A DNA stretch of 64,000 bases from Prochlorococcus sp. MIT 0604 (GCF_000757845.1 NZ_CP007753.1:1612001-1676000), one strand, 5' to 3'; shown: positions 18,569 through 28,095, counted from the first letter of the stretch. Made by a program: numbers and translations. The notes: generated by a model not told the origin, from the sequence alone.

Positions 18569-20101
18569 GTGAAGAAAGTAATCATAAGGAAAACTGAAGA
18601 AATAGAAAATTGGAGGAGAAATATAAATAGTGAAATTAACTTCATTCCAACAATGGGTAACCTTCACGATGGACACATAAAACTAATATCAACAGCAAAA
18701 AATGACAATTCTAATGTTAATTTGGTAAGTATTTTTATTAATCCACTTCAATTTGATAACAAGTTAGATTTAGAGAATTACCCTAAAACAATTGATAATG
18801 ATATAAAAATCTCCTTTTCAAATGGAGCAGATGCCGTCTTCATCCCAAGTAATGAAGATATATATCCTCCGAATAATAAAAAAATAAAATTTCTAAAAGC
18901 TCCTATAGAATTATCCTCTGTATTATGTGGATTAAATCGAATTGGACATTTTGATGGCGTTTGTACAGTTGTTTATAGATTACTTAAACTCATCAAGCCA
19001 AAAAATCTTTACTTAGGAGAAAAAGATTGGCAACAACTTTTAATTTTAAAAAATCTTGTCCTAACAAATAAATTAAATGTTGCTATTAAATCTATTCCTA
19101 CACAAAGAGATTTTGATGGGATTCCTTTAAGTTCACGAAATGTACATTTATCAAAAAACGATAGAAAATTGATTAGTTTTTTTTCAAGTGAGTTATTAGA
19201 AGCAAAAAAAATTTTTCAACAAGAAAAAAAGATCAATTTAAACGAAATAATTAAAAAGCTATCAGCAAAAAAAATTTCAATTGAATATTTAGAACATTTA
19301 CACCCTCATACTCTCCAAAAAGCAAGATTTGAGGATAATATTTCGTTACTTGCTGGTGCGATAAGATGTGGAAAGACAAGATTAATTGATCACGTTTTTC
19401 TAATGAAAAGAAGGCCGATTATTGCAATTGATGGTCCTGCAGGTTCAGGTAAAAGTACTGTAACAAAGTTAATAGCGAAGAAACTTAAACTTTTATATTT
19501 AGATACTGGGGCAATGTATAGGGCATTGAGTTGGCTCATATTAAAAGAAAGTATTGATTATAAAAAAGAAAAAGAATTACATAATACTCTTAAAGATATA
19601 TCTATTTTTTTCAAGTCGAATACAAAATCACATCAGGATGTTTATGTTAATAACTACTGTGTTACTGAAGAAATTAGGTCGCAAAAGATAAGTTCCATCG
19701 TTTCTAAAATTTCCGCGATAAAAGAAGTAAGAAAATTCTTAGTAGAAGAACAGAGGAAAATTGGGAAATCTGGCGGTCTTGTAGCTGAGGGGAGAGATAT
19801 AGGAACTACTGTTTTTCCTCATGCAGAACTTAAAATATTTTTAACTGCTAGCATCGATGAAAGAGCAAAAAGAAGAAAATCTGATAAAAATAGTAAAGAT
19901 TCACAAGAAATAGACCTTAATACATTAAAGGAACTCATAAAGAAAAGAGATTATGAAGATTCCAATAGGGAAATTTCACCTCTAATAAAAGCTAATGACG
20001 CAATAGAAATTATTTCGGATGGATATTCAATTAATGAGGTAGTGGATAAAATTATTGATCTTTATAATGACAAAATTCCTAAAGAGACTGAGATCAAATA
20101 A
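18569..20101 (+). CDS. panC/cmk: Bifunctional pantothenate synthetase / cytidylate kinase
   Basis: A 510-residue fusion. Residues 1 to about 275 are PanC, which condenses pantoate and beta-alanine: FIPTMGNLHDGHIKL, LCGLNRIGHFDGVCTVVYRLL, LGEKDWQQL and IPLSSRNVHLS are visible. From about residue 283 a CMP kinase begins with the P-loop AIDGPAGSGKSTVTKL, then YLDTGAMYRALSW and AEGRDIGTTVFPHAELK. This fusion is characteristic of cyanobacteria. The start is a GTG at 18569. It ends two bases before the convergent phosphatase gene. Confidence 0.95.
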   Translation: MKKVIIRKTEEIENWRRNINSEINFIPTMGNLHDGHIKLISTAKNDNSNVNLVSIFINPLQFDNKLDLENYPKTIDNDIKISFSNGADAVFIPSNEDIYPPNNKKIKFLKAPIELSSVLCGLNRIGHFDGVCTVVYRLLKLIKPKNLYLGEKDWQQLLILKNLVLTNKLNVAIKSIPTQRDFDGIPLSSRNVHLSKNDRKLISFFSSELLEAKKIFQQEKKINLNEIIKKLSAKKISIEYLEHLHPHTLQKARFEDNISLLAGAIRCGKTRLIDHVFLMKRRPIIAIDGPAGSGKSTVTKLIAKKLKLLYLDTGAMYRALSWLILKESIDYKKEKELHNTLKDISIFFKSNTKSHQDVYVNNYCVTEEIRSQKISSIVSKISAIKEVRKFLVEEQRKIGKSGGLVAEGRDIGTTVFPHAELKIFLTASIDERAKRRKSDKNSKDSQEIDLNTLKELIKKRDYEDSNREISPLIKANDAIEIISDGYSINEVVDKIIDLYNDKIPKETEIK

Positions 20102-20103
20102 AT

Positions 20104-20577
20104 TCAAGAAATACTTTCCAAAAAACCGTTTACAGAGTCCTCTAAAATATCAAGGACATAATCAAAGCCCTCATCACCTCCAAAATATGGGTCAGGAACT
20201 TCTTGCTCATTAAAAACAGACCTAAAATCTTGTATTTTTTTAATAGATGCGAAATCAGTTGAAGCTGTTCTATTTTTAAGATCTTGAATATTTCTAAAAT
20301 TTGAGTCGTCCATTGCAAGAATATAGTTAAATTGCTCAAAATCTTTGCTAGTAATTTGGCGAGCCCTGCTTAAGATATTTATATCTCTTCTTTCTGCCGC
20401 AATTCTCATCCTAGAGTCCGCTTTTTTCCCAATATGCCAACTCCCAGTTCCAGCAGAATCAACAATAAAGCCATCGGTTAATCCATTCTTTTCAAGTAGA
20501 CTTATAAAAATAGCTTCTGCTGCAGGAGACCTACAAATATTCCCCAAACATACAAAAAGAACAGAAATTTTTTTCAT
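20104..20577 (-). CDS. Low-molecular-weight protein-tyrosine phosphatase
   Basis: A 157-residue phosphatase of the LMW-PTP/arsenate-reductase-like fold. The catalytic loop CLGNICRS (C-x5-R-S, Cys near residue 10) lies at the N-terminus, and the general-acid loop VPDPYFGGDEGFDYVLD lies near residue 128, so the active site appears complete. Presence of the D-P-Y loop argues for a phosphatase rather than an arsenate reductase. The physiological target is unknown. It is transcribed on the same strand as the downstream end of the peb operon. Confidence 0.9.
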   Translation of the reverse strand: MKKISVLFVCLGNICRSPAAEAIFISLLEKNGLTDGFIVDSAGTGSWHIGKKADSRMRIAAERRDINILSRARQITSKDFEQFNYILAMDDSNFRNIQDLKNRTASTDFASIKKIQDFRSVFNEQEVPDPYFGGDEGFDYVLDILEDSVNGFLESIS

Positions 20578-20609
20578 ATGATTTCAAATTTCAACAAATT
20601 ATAAAACTT

Positions 20610-21371
20610 TTAAGTAGTAAATAAAACTTCTTTAATTAAAGATTCTGTAAATTCTTTACCAAACAAACTCGACAACATTGGTCTTGCTGGATCGTTATCT
20701 CTTCTATATTTCAAATAATTACTTTGACCATTTATTAATTCTTTTTGCAGTTCCATATTGACTTCTCTTCTTTCGAAAAGAATTTCCAAATACAAATCAA
20801 GATATTCCTTAAATGAGGTATAAAGATGATTAGCAATTAAAAAATCACTTCTTTCTTCTTTTGGTAATTTTGACCAGATTACTCCTGGAGAAAAAAATCT
20901 AGCTACATCTGCAGGCATTTTTTCAGCTAATGGGATTGATGAATGACAATGATTTTTGAGTTTTATGAGTTTTTCTAATAACTCATTATTGTATTGATTT
21001 TCTATTTTTAATGAAGGCTGAAAATCTAATACTAATAAATGACTATTAGGTAGAGAAACAAAATCTACCCCAAAGAATGGGACGTTATAAATAGTATTAG
21101 GAATAATTAAAAAATTTAAAACAGAATAATTTGGACTATTTATACACACTGCTCTAGCGAATTGAATTCTTTTTTTATGCGTTACACCCCAAGTAAAGAG
21201 ATTCACATTTTTTTTTGATTTTTTTGAACCATAAGTGGAATCTTTACAAGAATATTCCGAGGGTATTATCTTTTCTAAACAGTTATATTTAATTAAATTA
21301 TTAATTAAATATTTTAGAAAATTATGCCATCTCCAATCTGGCCTATAAAAAATGGTATCTTGTATTAACAT
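20610..21371 (-). CDS. pebB: Phycoerythrobilin:ferredoxin oxidoreductase (PebB)
   Basis: Ferredoxin-dependent bilin reductase that turns 15,16-dihydrobiliverdin into phycoerythrobilin. The 253-residue protein has the FDBR layout: [56 protein letters not shown] (with a conserved Asp), the later [12 protein letters not shown] and the C-terminal [21 protein letters not shown]. The ATG at 21371 directly abuts the pebA stop, so the two are almost certainly translated from one message, as expected for a pair that channels the dihydrobiliverdin intermediate. Confidence 0.93.
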   Translation of the reverse strand: MLIQDTIFYRPDWRWHNFLKYLINNLIKYNCLEKIIPSEYSCKDSTYGSKKSKKNVNLFTWGVTHKKRIQFARAVCINSPNYSVLNFLIIPNTIYNVPFFGVDFVSLPNSHLLVLDFQPSLKIENQYNNELLEKLIKLKNHCHSSIPLAEKMPADVARFFSPGVIWSKLPKEERSDFLIANHLYTSFKEYLDLYLEILFERREVNMELQKELINGQSNYLKYRRDNDPARPMLSSLFGKEFTESLIKEVLFTT

Positions 21372-22082
21372 TCAATAAATAATCTCATTATTTAATGTAA
21401 AAAGAAATTTATTGATAAATTTTTTTGTCCATCTTTCTCCAAAAAAAGATTTAAACAATTTATCTGCAGGGTCTTTTTCAAAACTGTACTTATCATATTT
21501 AATTTGACTAATCTTAATTTCCGCTGCATTTAAAAATTGATTAACTGGATTCGATTTATAAATGTTCAAATAATTATTTACAAATGAATGGAATATATTA
21601 TTTAAATCTCTATCTAGATTTAATTTATTTCCCCTACATATAATCACCCATGGGGAAAAATACTTTTTTGAATCATATATGTTCTTCATTTTATTATTAT
21701 CAAATGCAGAATATTTTTTCTTAATACTTCCTAAACTTGAACAATATTTTTCAAGATACTTGCCTTCTTGAATTAAAGGTTGATAATCAAGTATTGCCAA
21801 TAACTTTTGAGAAGTTCCAAACCATAAAACATCAGCTCCTAAAATAGGCATTTCACTATCATAATTTGGATATGCGACAGTATTAAACACTTGCAGTTTT
21901 TTGCCACCATCTAATCTTGTTATTCGCCACTTTCTATATTCGGGAGATGAAAAAAGCCAATTTTTAATGATATATTTTGAGTCTTCGTTGTGATGTTCTT
22001 TAAATTCGTTAGATATTTGTACTTCATGACCATTTAGTTCATCAATATTGGTTTTAAGGAAATCAACTAATGAATCAAACAT
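21372..22082 (-). CDS. pebA: 15,16-dihydrobiliverdin:ferredoxin oxidoreductase (PebA)
   Basis: First two-electron reduction of biliverdin IX-alpha on the phycoerythrobilin pathway. The 236-residue protein shows [44 protein letters not shown] (with the family Asp), [11 protein letters not shown] and a C-terminal [19 protein letters not shown]. It begins six bases after the heme oxygenase stop and ends where pebB begins. Order ho1-pebA-pebB matches the reaction order from heme to phycoerythrobilin. Confidence 0.93.
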   Translation of the reverse strand: MFDSLVDFLKTNIDELNGHEVQISNEFKEHHNEDSKYIIKNWLFSSPEYRKWRITRLDGGKKLQVFNTVAYPNYDSEMPILGADVLWFGTSQKLLAILDYQPLIQEGKYLEKYCSSLGSIKKKYSAFDNNKMKNIYDSKKYFSPWVIICRGNKLNLDRDLNNIFHSFVNNYLNIYKSNPVNQFLNAAEIKISQIKYDKYSFEKDPADKLFKSFFGERWTKKFINKFLFTLNNEIIY

Positions 22083-22088
22083 AAATTC

Positions 22089-22799
22089 CTAGGTCTCGGT
22101 GCTTCCTTTCCTTACTTTTTTTGTAATGTAATTAAATACAATCTTGCCTAAAACAGCAATCAAGTTACCTTCAAGCTCCTTAAACATTTTCATATTGTAG
22201 GTAAAAGCTTGATTAGCTTCATCAATAATTTGATCAGCAGTCTTTTGATTTATTGGAAGTTTATTCAAAGTAAGGGAATATTCTTCCTTGAATTTCTTTT
22301 CATCAGCAATTAATTCAAACTCATAAAAATTTAAACCATCATTGCCCTGCAAATTTAATGCTTTTTTTGCTATTCTTTTTAAAATTTGCCCCCCGGATAA
22401 ATCTCCTATATAGCGAGTGTAGTGGTGACCAACCAGTAGCTCAGGTGAATTTTTTGCGACCTCTCGGATTCTTTCAACGTATTCTTTTGCTGAGTGAGAA
22501 ATATTAATTTCATTCTTCCAGTTATCACCAAAATAAAATTTAAGATCATTTACAAGAGTTTCTTTCCTGAATAATGATTTAAAACCTATAGGTTTTATTA
22601 CGGGATGTTCCTCATTGACCAGTCTTTCAATTTCTTCTTCCATAGCTTCATAAACAAAATATAAATCACTAATTAATTTTCTATAAGATTTTTTTTCAAC
22701 AACTCCTTTTAAAAAACAAGCGACAAAGCCAGTATTTTCTGCCATAGTGTGGGATTTTTTTGTCCCCTCTCTTAATTGTCCTGCAAGAGCGACTGCCAT
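22089..22799 (-). CDS. ho1: Heme oxygenase
   Basis: Opens heme to biliverdin IX-alpha, iron and CO with ferredoxin electrons. The 236 residues resemble cyanobacterial HO1: LREGTKKSHTMAENTGFV contains the proximal heme-ligand His near residue 18, and GHHYTRYIGDLSGGQILKRIAKKAL is the distal-helix signature. It is the first gene of the ho1-pebA-pebB operon and supplies its substrate. A possible promoter lies just upstream (22809-22837). Confidence 0.96.
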   Translation of the reverse strand: MAVALAGQLREGTKKSHTMAENTGFVACFLKGVVEKKSYRKLISDLYFVYEAMEEEIERLVNEEHPVIKPIGFKSLFRKETLVNDLKFYFGDNWKNEINISHSAKEYVERIREVAKNSPELLVGHHYTRYIGDLSGGQILKRIAKKALNLQGNDGLNFYEFELIADEKKFKEEYSLTLNKLPINQKTADQIIDEANQAFTYNMKMFKELEGNLIAVLGKIVFNYITKKVRKGSTET

Positions 22800-22808
22800 A
22801 TATTTTGA

Positions 22809-22837
22809 ATTATTTTGTAAGTGTATTTAATCTACAA
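22809..22837 (-). promoter_or_regulatory. Possible promoter of ho1-pebAB
   Basis: On the minus strand TTGTAG (22837-22832), a 17-base spacer and AATAAT (22814-22809) resemble -35 and -10 boxes. The predicted start would lie only a few bases before the ho1 ATG, making the message almost leaderless, so this may be a chance match in AT-rich DNA. Confidence 0.25.
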
Positions 22838-22855
22838 GGAAAACACATAAAACAG

Positions 22856-23287
22856 CTAATTTTTGTTACCAGCGGATGTTGTAGAGAATAGCTTATAAAG
22901 TTCTTTACAAACCAAAAAAAGGTTATCTTTTTGTTCCTTTTGGGGTAGATGAGTGCCAGTCATTTCCCAATCACCGATGGTAGCCACTCTCCATCTCTCG
23001 GAGGGAACAATCATACCTCGCATTATTATCCCCAACAATTTTGGGACTCTGTCATTATTATCATTTTCAATTCTTAATTGTAAGAGTATTGCTCTACATT
23101 CAATAAGAGGACTCCAACCAGGGAAATGAAACGCAAAATCAATAGTATCTCTCATGGATTCATGATTTGAATTGTCCCAGGGACTAAAGTTTACGCTTGC
23201 ATCTGGAAAATATTTCCGAAACAAAGCTGCAGTAGAAGCAATTTTATTAGCTATTTCAACATTACTAACATTTGAACTAGCATTCAT
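22856..23287 (-). CDS. Conserved hypothetical protein
   Basis: A 143-residue soluble protein of unknown function, starting ATG at 23287. Notable parts are KYFPDASVNFSPWDNSNHES, FHFPGWSPLIECRAILLQLRIE and GMIVPSERWRVATIGDWEMTG. The mix of aromatic and charged residues and the single compact domain suggest a globular protein. It lies 56 bases upstream of ho1 in the same direction and could be cotranscribed with the bilin operon, but nothing in the sequence links it to bilins. Confidence 0.75.
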   Translation of the reverse strand: MNASSNVSNVEIANKIASTAALFRKYFPDASVNFSPWDNSNHESMRDTIDFAFHFPGWSPLIECRAILLQLRIENDNNDRVPKLLGIIMRGMIVPSERWRVATIGDWEMTGTHLPQKEQKDNLFLVCKELYKLFSTTSAGNKN

Positions 23288-23497
23288 AAATAGCTGAGTA
23301 TTTTTTTGAAAATGACATAATTTGCTTTAACTTGCTTATTAACTACTTTTTCTTTTAATAAAGATGTTGAAATGCTGATCAATAAAGTATTCTCTATTCA
23401 CATTTGAACAATAAATTTCTAGGTTTTAAAGAAAATAACTCATCGCAAATTACAATACGAGGAACTTCAATGAGTTATCTTTTATTAATTCAATGCT
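23288..23497. other. Intergenic spacer upstream of icd
   Basis: A 210-base AT-rich gap between divergent genes. It must contain the icd promoter. I looked for an NtcA box (GTA-N8-TAC), because icd is under nitrogen control in other cyanobacteria, and found no good match. No RNA gene or repeat was recognised. Confidence 0.5.
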
Positions 23498-24922
23498 ATG
23501 CCAAAATTTGAAAAATTAATTTTACCTAATGAAGGCGAGATAATAACTTTTAATCAAGGCAAACCTAATGTTCCTAATAATCCAATTGTTCCATTTATTA
23601 GGGGTGATGGCACTGGAGTTGATATTTGGCCTGCCACTCAAATAGTTCTTGATTCAGCGATTAAAAAAAGCTATGGAGATGAAAGAAAAATTAATTGGTT
23701 TAAAGTCTATGCAGGCGATGAAGCTTGTGAACTTTATGGAACATATAACTATCTTCCTCAAGATACTATTGAAGCAATCAGACACTTTGGTGTAGCCATC
23801 AAAGGTCCTTTAACGACTCCCATCGGTGGAGGTATTAGATCTCTTAATGTTGCATTAAGGCAAATCTTTGATTTATATAGCTGTGTTAGACCATGCAAAT
23901 ATTATTCAGGAACTCCAAGCCCTCACAAAAATCCCCAAAATTTAGACGTTATCGTTTATAGAGAAAATACTGAGGATATCTACATGGGAATTGAATGGGA
24001 AGCAGAGGATAATAATTGTCTTGAATTAATTAATCACTTAAATAACGTTGTCATACCAAAAAGTAAAAATTTAAAAAATAGATCTATACCAAACGGATCA
24101 GGTATTGGCATCAAACCGGTTAGTAAATCTGGTAGCCAAAGGCATATTAGAAAAGCTATAGAACATGCTAAAAGATTATCGGGCAATAAAAGGCATGTGA
24201 CTCTTGTACATAAAGGAAATATTATGAAATATACAGAAGGTGCATTTAGAGATTGGGGATATGAATTAGCCGTAGATGAATTTAGAGAAGATTGCATTAC
24301 AGAAAGAGAAAGTTGGATTTTAGATAATATTCAGAAAAATCCAGAAATTACAATTGAAAATAATGCTCGAAAAATTGAACCAGGTTTTGACAAGCTTACA
24401 AATAACAAAAAAGCATTCATTTGCGAAGAAATTAAAGAAGTTATTGCATCAATATCAAATTCTCACGGAGATGGAAAATGGAAGGAACTTATTCTTGTTG
24501 ATGATCGGATAGCTGATAGTATATTTCAACAAATTCAAACTAGACCTCAAGAATATTCAATACTTGCAACATTAAACCTTAATGGAGACTATGTTTCTGA
24601 TGCAGCTGCGGCAATTGTTGGAGGTCTAGGTATGGCTCCTGGTGCAAATATTGGAGATAATGCAGCAATTTTCGAAGCTACGCATGGTACTGCTCCAAAA
24701 CATGCAGGCTTAAACAAGATTAATCCTGGCTCAGTAATTCTTAGTGGTGTAATGATGCTTGAATATTTTGGTTGGGATGAAGCAGCTAACTTAATTACTA
24801 ATGGTTTAAGTAAAGCAATAGAGCAAAAAAAAGTCACTTATGATCTAGCACGTTTAATGGAACCAAAAGTAGAACCCTTATCCTGCAGCAGTTTTGCTGA
24901 AGAAATTATATCAAATTTCTAA
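23498..24922 (+). CDS. icd: NADP-dependent isocitrate dehydrogenase
   Basis: Oxidatively decarboxylates isocitrate to 2-oxoglutarate, the carbon skeleton for ammonium assimilation in cyanobacteria. The 474 residues match the long cyanobacterial form. Seen are PFIRGDGTGVDIWPA, the substrate loop GPLTTPIGGGIRSLNVALRQ, DVIVYRENTEDIYMGIEWE, LVHKGNIMKYTEGAFRDWGY, and GDYVSDAAAAIVGGLGMAPG before the ATHGTAPKHAG cofactor segment. It ends three bases before the convergent DUF1537 gene. Confidence 0.97.
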   Translation: MPKFEKLILPNEGEIITFNQGKPNVPNNPIVPFIRGDGTGVDIWPATQIVLDSAIKKSYGDERKINWFKVYAGDEACELYGTYNYLPQDTIEAIRHFGVAIKGPLTTPIGGGIRSLNVALRQIFDLYSCVRPCKYYSGTPSPHKNPQNLDVIVYRENTEDIYMGIEWEAEDNNCLELINHLNNVVIPKSKNLKNRSIPNGSGIGIKPVSKSGSQRHIRKAIEHAKRLSGNKRHVTLVHKGNIMKYTEGAFRDWGYELAVDEFREDCITERESWILDNIQKNPEITIENNARKIEPGFDKLTNNKKAFICEEIKEVIASISNSHGDGKWKELILVDDRIADSIFQQIQTRPQEYSILATLNLNGDYVSDAAAAIVGGLGMAPGANIGDNAAIFEATHGTAPKHAGLNKINPGSVILSGVMMLEYFGWDEAANLITNGLSKAIEQKKVTYDLARLMEPKVEPLSCSSFAEEIISNF

Positions 24923-24925
24923 TTT

Positions 24926-26275
24926 TTAAAAATTACTTTTATTTTCAAAAACTTTCCAAATATTAACCAATGAATCTTTAGTGCCAATGTTTCCAGGATG
25001 AGTAACAATCGGGAGTTTTTTGTCATTTTTTAAGTTATAAGTCACCACCGAAATTCCTGTTAAAATCTGTCCCTCAAGATAAACATAATCTGCATTAAGT
25101 CCATTACTAAGAATTAAATTTGTTGTTATTCCACCTTTTGAAATCAAATATCCTATTTCATACTTCAAATCTGCTACTAATTCAGCAATAAAACAAGCAA
25201 GTAAATTATAAAAATTAACTATTTCAGAAGAATTTAAGGACATAAATTTTCTTGATGTAAACAAAACAGGAGTTTTTCCCTTCTCAAAAGAAAATCTAAT
25301 TTCCTTCAAAAATTTATTTTTAAACAAATTCCTTCGCTTCTTATTATTATCTGATGAAGTGATGTTAAAGAATTCAAAAACATCTAATTCAACTGGATTG
25401 AAATTACTTATCTCTAATAAATTATTCAATTGTATTGTTGAAAGTTCTACATAAGATCCAACAATTATCAGTCCTGGAAGAAAACTCTTTTCTTTATTTT
25501 TTATTCTTAAATTAGAAAAAAATAGTTCACCCTTAGAGACACTTTTTTTCTCAGAAATTGAACTTATAAAACTTGCTGCAGTTCGAAAAAGGAATTTTTT
25601 TTGTTTAATTAATTTTTTAATTGCTAAAGAAAATTTTTTTAGTTGAGAATAATTTTCTACATCTACAATTACATGTTTATTATTCTTCAAGTTCTTTAGT
25701 TTTTTAAAAACAATATTATTTTCTTCATCATTTAGCATTTCGATATCTGACAATAAAAGATTTTGAATATCTTCAAAATTTATTTCCGATTTACTCTGTT
25801 GAAATAAAAGATTCTTGACTTTACTTGTCTCATATCCAAAAATTTTATCTTTTGCAAAAATTGTTTCACTAATAGGGGTTTTATCAACAAAATGTGATCC
25901 ATTAATTGTTAATCTTTTACCCTCTATGAAAGCTGGAATATGAAAAGTAGCATCAAAAGGACCTAAGCGACTATTTAGGACACTTGGCTCTAAAAAGTTA
26001 TGACCTCGTAGAGTAGAGTCTCCTCTACTTATAAAAATAATTTCTTCATTATAGGCTTTAGAAGCAATTACAGTCTTCAGATTTTCACAAATTTCCTTTA
26101 TTGTTAATTTCGCATCATTTTCCGAAAGTGACCTTGTATTAGCCAAAATAAAAAATAAATTAGATTTAGATTCAAAACCTTTGACTAAAGTTGGACAGTC
26201 CCATTTAAGCAGTAACAAGCAATCTTGCACAGTTTGAGAGCCAGTAGGATCATCATCTATAACGACAAATTTCAT
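24926..26275 (-). CDS. DUF1537 four-carbon acid sugar kinase family protein
   Basis: A 449-residue member of the OtnK/DtnK-like kinase family, which phosphorylates four-carbon sugar acids. The N-terminal substrate domain opens with IDDDPTGSQTVQDCLLLL and contains FISRGDSTLRGHNFLEPSV. The C-terminal ATP domain contains GYLISKGGITTNLILSNG and PIVTHPGNIGTKDSLVNIW. The partner genes usually found with catabolic DUF1537 kinases (PdxA2-type dehydrogenase, class II aldolase) are not adjacent. The neighbours are an aldose epimerase-like gene and a hydrolase. Substrate unknown. Confidence 0.82.
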   Translation of the reverse strand: MKFVVIDDDPTGSQTVQDCLLLLKWDCPTLVKGFESKSNLFFILANTRSLSENDAKLTIKEICENLKTVIASKAYNEEIIFISRGDSTLRGHNFLEPSVLNSRLGPFDATFHIPAFIEGKRLTINGSHFVDKTPISETIFAKDKIFGYETSKVKNLLFQQSKSEINFEDIQNLLLSDIEMLNDEENNIVFKKLKNLKNNKHVIVDVENYSQLKKFSLAIKKLIKQKKFLFRTAASFISSISEKKSVSKGELFFSNLRIKNKEKSFLPGLIIVGSYVELSTIQLNNLLEISNFNPVELDVFEFFNITSSDNNKKRRNLFKNKFLKEIRFSFEKGKTPVLFTSRKFMSLNSSEIVNFYNLLACFIAELVADLKYEIGYLISKGGITTNLILSNGLNADYVYLEGQILTGISVVTYNLKNDKKLPIVTHPGNIGTKDSLVNIWKVFENKSNF

Positions 26276-26288
26276 AAGTATTGCACAA

Positions 26289-27143
26289 TTACTTAAGAGA
26301 TTTTATTTGTATTGAGGCATTAAACCTTTTACTATCATTTGAAGGAATCATAAATTTTCTAAATCCATCAACAAAAGAATTTCTTGGACTAGTCCAAGGT
26401 TCAAGACAAATCATTCTTCTTGGAGGATCACTCCAAATAACGCCTAAATCAAAAGGATATGGATGATTTAAAGTTACCTCTCTTTTAAAAACTTTATCTC
26501 GAAAAGAGCTTCTACCGGAAGTATACATAAGTAGATCAACTCCTAAATTAATTTTGTTTAATTCATCCAAAGTATTACTTATAGTATTTCTTTCTTGATC
26601 CTGACAATTAAGTGGATTATCAATAAACTCCAAATTTTTGAAATCTGAAACATTAAAATAAGGATGCAAACCAAAATTCATAGGCATAGCAAAATCTGTT
26701 TTGTTATGGATTGTAATTTCAAATTCTAAACAATTAATTTTTAAGGTAACTAAAATTCTTAGTTCGAAATCGAAAGGATAATATTGTTTGGTTTTTTTAG
26801 ATTCATTTAAAAATAAGCATAAAGATTTTTCATTTTCATTAAAAGAGTGTTGCCATTGCGAATCCCTAGCGAAACCATGTTGTGTTAGTTGCAAATACTC
26901 TTTTCCAAATACTGAACTAGAGGTATTGAGATTTCCACAAATGGGGAACAAGATAGGAATGCCTCCCCTAATACTTTTTGTCTTATCCATAAATCTTTTT
27001 TCATCGAAATAAAGTATCTCTTTACCATCCGAAATCCAATTTGTAATAAAACCCCCTCTCTCAGGACAAAATTTAATGTAGTTATTTTTATCTAATTGAA
27101 AGACAAAAATTTTTTGGTCTTTATTAGATAATTTAATTTGCAC
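26289..27143 (-). CDS. Aldose 1-epimerase / hexose-6-phosphate mutarotase-like protein
   Basis: A 284-residue galactose-mutarotase-fold protein. The N-terminal part has NYIKFCPERGGFITNW and RGGIPILFPICGNL, typical of the YeaD-like branch that acts on hexose-6-phosphates; TQHGFARDSQW holds the catalytic-area His-Gly-Phe-Ala-Arg, MNFGLHPYFNV supplies the second His, and CLEPWTSPRN ends the active site with a conserved Glu. The start is GTG at 27143. It probably converts sugar anomers. The exact sugar is inferred. Confidence 0.83.
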   Translation of the reverse strand: MQIKLSNKDQKIFVFQLDKNNYIKFCPERGGFITNWISDGKEILYFDEKRFMDKTKSIRGGIPILFPICGNLNTSSSVFGKEYLQLTQHGFARDSQWQHSFNENEKSLCLFLNESKKTKQYYPFDFELRILVTLKINCLEFEITIHNKTDFAMPMNFGLHPYFNVSDFKNLEFIDNPLNCQDQERNTISNTLDELNKINLGVDLLMYTSGRSSFRDKVFKREVTLNHPYPFDLGVIWSDPPRRMICLEPWTSPRNSFVDGFRKFMIPSNDSKRFNASIQIKSLK

Positions 27144-27152
27144 AATTGTTAC

Positions 27153-28052
27153 TTAAAGAGAATCAACCCAATCCAAAATATGCTGATTAACTAATTCAGG
27201 TATTTCGTCATGAGGACAATGTCCAGCTTCAAGAATGATTTCTTTTGTATTCTTTGGTGTAAATTTTTTATAAAGATTTCTTTTTTTGGGAGTATTCATC
27301 CAAGGATCTTTTCCTCCCCAGAGCAGTAATAATGGTGAATCAAGTTTTGCGAACAACTTATCCAACGGCAATCCCTGGGGACCTGATGGGTTAAATACGC
27401 TTCTAAAAACATTAAAAGCACCGAAATCTAGCGAAGGCTTTCTTATGGACTCAACTAAAAAATCATCAACGTTTTTCTTATCAACATAAACTTGATTCAA
27501 AGTTTTTTTAATATTTTTTGGATTTCTCATATTCTCGAAAATCAAACGTTGAAGAACAATATTTTTCAAAAATATGCCGGCAACTGTTTCAATAGAAGTT
27601 TGCAACATATTCTTTTTGGTAGTTTTTTCTTCACTAAAGTATCCCGCAGCATTAAGTAATATCACTCCTGCATTTAGTTCATTTAATTCTGAACCAGCTG
27701 CTAATGCTGCATAACCACCTAATGAATTCCCAACAACAATTGTAGGTTTTTTAATTTTCTCTTTTACATAAGCTACAACTTGGTCTTTCCATAAAGATCC
27801 TGAGTATTCAACATCTTGAGGCTTAGGACTTTTTCCAAAACCAAGTAGATCCATAGCATGAACTTCGTATTTGGTACTCAAAATAGGAATATTAAATCTC
27901 CAATGATCCGTGGAGGCTCCGAAACCATGAATTAATAAAATTGCACATTCTTTTGATGTTTTCGCAGGCTTAGCAGAAACAGTATGGATTGGGTAATTTA
28001 AAAAATTCCAGTCATAATTTACATCACTATTTATTAGAACTGTCTTTTCCAT
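27153..28052 (-). CDS. Alpha/beta-fold hydrolase
   Basis: A 299-residue hydrolase. LLIHGFGASTDHWRFN is the oxyanion-hole HGFG motif, VVGNSLGGYAALAAG holds the nucleophile Ser, LWGGKDPWMN carries the probable acid Asp, and EAGHCPHDEIPE the catalytic His. The triad therefore looks complete. The substrate is unknown. A second gene at 55621-56535 is clearly related, with the same HGFGAS, GNS-GG and GHCPHDE-PE motifs. It is followed closely by the epimerase-like gene. Confidence 0.88.
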   Translation of the reverse strand: MEKTVLINSDVNYDWNFLNYPIHTVSAKPAKTSKECAILLIHGFGASTDHWRFNIPILSTKYEVHAMDLLGFGKSPKPQDVEYSGSLWKDQVVAYVKEKIKKPTIVVGNSLGGYAALAAGSELNELNAGVILLNAAGYFSEEKTTKKNMLQTSIETVAGIFLKNIVLQRLIFENMRNPKNIKKTLNQVYVDKKNVDDFLVESIRKPSLDFGAFNVFRSVFNPSGPQGLPLDKLFAKLDSPLLLLWGGKDPWMNTPKKRNLYKKFTPKNTKEIILEAGHCPHDEIPELVNQHILDWVDSL

Positions 28053-28095
28053 TTATTGAAAATCATATTTTGGTTGATTCTAATAAACTTATTTC

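Noticed and set aside
23288-23497. NtcA box upstream of icd
   Set aside because: No GTA-N8-TAC match was found; the closest (GTA followed by TCA) fails in the second half.
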